Under the pieces are notes generated by a model. The model ran no database searches, had not been told where the DNA came from, and was given only the letters and a program-made list of their open reading frames with translations. The position numbers and the translations under genes were made by a program. This document shows positions 6,188 to 6,293 of a stretch of DNA of 6,293 bases, piece by piece (within the stretch, counting starts at the first letter, position 1; the number at the start of each line of letters is the position of its first letter). The stretch lies in the NCBI GenBank assembly GCA_002011685.1, contig MTOL01000078.1, forward strand, positions 1 through 6,293, read 5' to 3'. The DNA comes from Deferribacteres bacterium JdFR-76 (GTDB taxonomy: Bacteria; Zhuqueibacterota; JdFR-76).

Positions 6188-6293
6188 TCAGGTTAGCTGG
6201 GCCCTCTGAAGCAGGTAACGCAATTCTTCCCGGGCGCGGGCTACGGTTTCGGTTTCATCCAGAACCAGAACCTTGCGCTCGTGCATCAGAAGC
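6188..6293 (-). CDS. C-terminal end of an unrecognised protein (5' part outside window)
   Basis: The minus-strand frame entering from the right edge is open for 34 codons and stops with TGA at 6190-6188. The visible tail reads LLMHERKVLVLDETET and then a charged, probably helical segment (VARAREELRYLLQRAQ) ending in LT. The other minus-strand frame I checked meets a stop quickly, and the residue pattern (heptad-like Leu, alternating Arg/Glu) looks like real protein. I do not recognise the family and assign no function. The stop lies 19 bp before the ade -35 box, on the same strand as ade. Confidence 0.55.
   Translation of the reverse strand, partial: LLMHERKVLVLDETETVARAREELRYLLQRAQLT

Overview
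This is a bacterial chromosomal window of moderate GC content. It has strong Shine-Dalgarno sequences (GGAGG-type) and promoters that fit sigma-70/sigma-A spacing (17-bp spacers). Together with the adenine deaminase type, this suggests a Bacillota (Firmicutes)-like host, but that assignment is an inference from style and not proven. I see no rRNA, tRNA, CRISPR array or insertion sequence.

Layout. (1) Positions 1-598, minus strand: the N-terminal 199 residues of a Tex-type transcription accessory protein, whose 3' end runs off the left edge. Its promoter lies at 658-686. (2) Positions 790-3375, plus strand and divergent from tex: a two-gene operon. It encodes an M24-family Xaa-Pro aminopeptidase/prolidase-like protein and a class V aminotransferase resembling isopenicillin-N epimerase. 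The genes are 18 bp apart and both products start with a clear twin-arginine (Tat) signal. (3) Positions 3426-4034, minus strand and convergent with the operon: a small class I SAM-dependent methyltransferase. (4) Positions 4035-4313: a non-coding gap. (5) Positions 4314-6032, minus strand: a complete adenine deaminase (ade), with a good promoter and a roughly 100-nt leader containing three consecutive small hairpins. (6) Positions 6188-6293, minus strand: the last 34 codons of an unrecognised gene.

How the genes work together. The clearest functional unit is the Tat operon. A metallopeptidase expected to release N-terminal residues ahead of proline, or to split Xaa-Pro dipeptides, is made together with a PLP enzyme. 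Both appear to be exported already folded and carrying their cofactors, so they may process peptides or amino acids outside the cytoplasm. Their substrates cannot be read from sequence. Ade (adenine to hypoxanthine plus ammonia) belongs to purine salvage and has its own promoter. Tex and the methyltransferase show no obvious functional link to their neighbours.

No wholly new system is evident. The items most worth following up are the exported peptidase plus PLP-enzyme pair and the structured ade leader.
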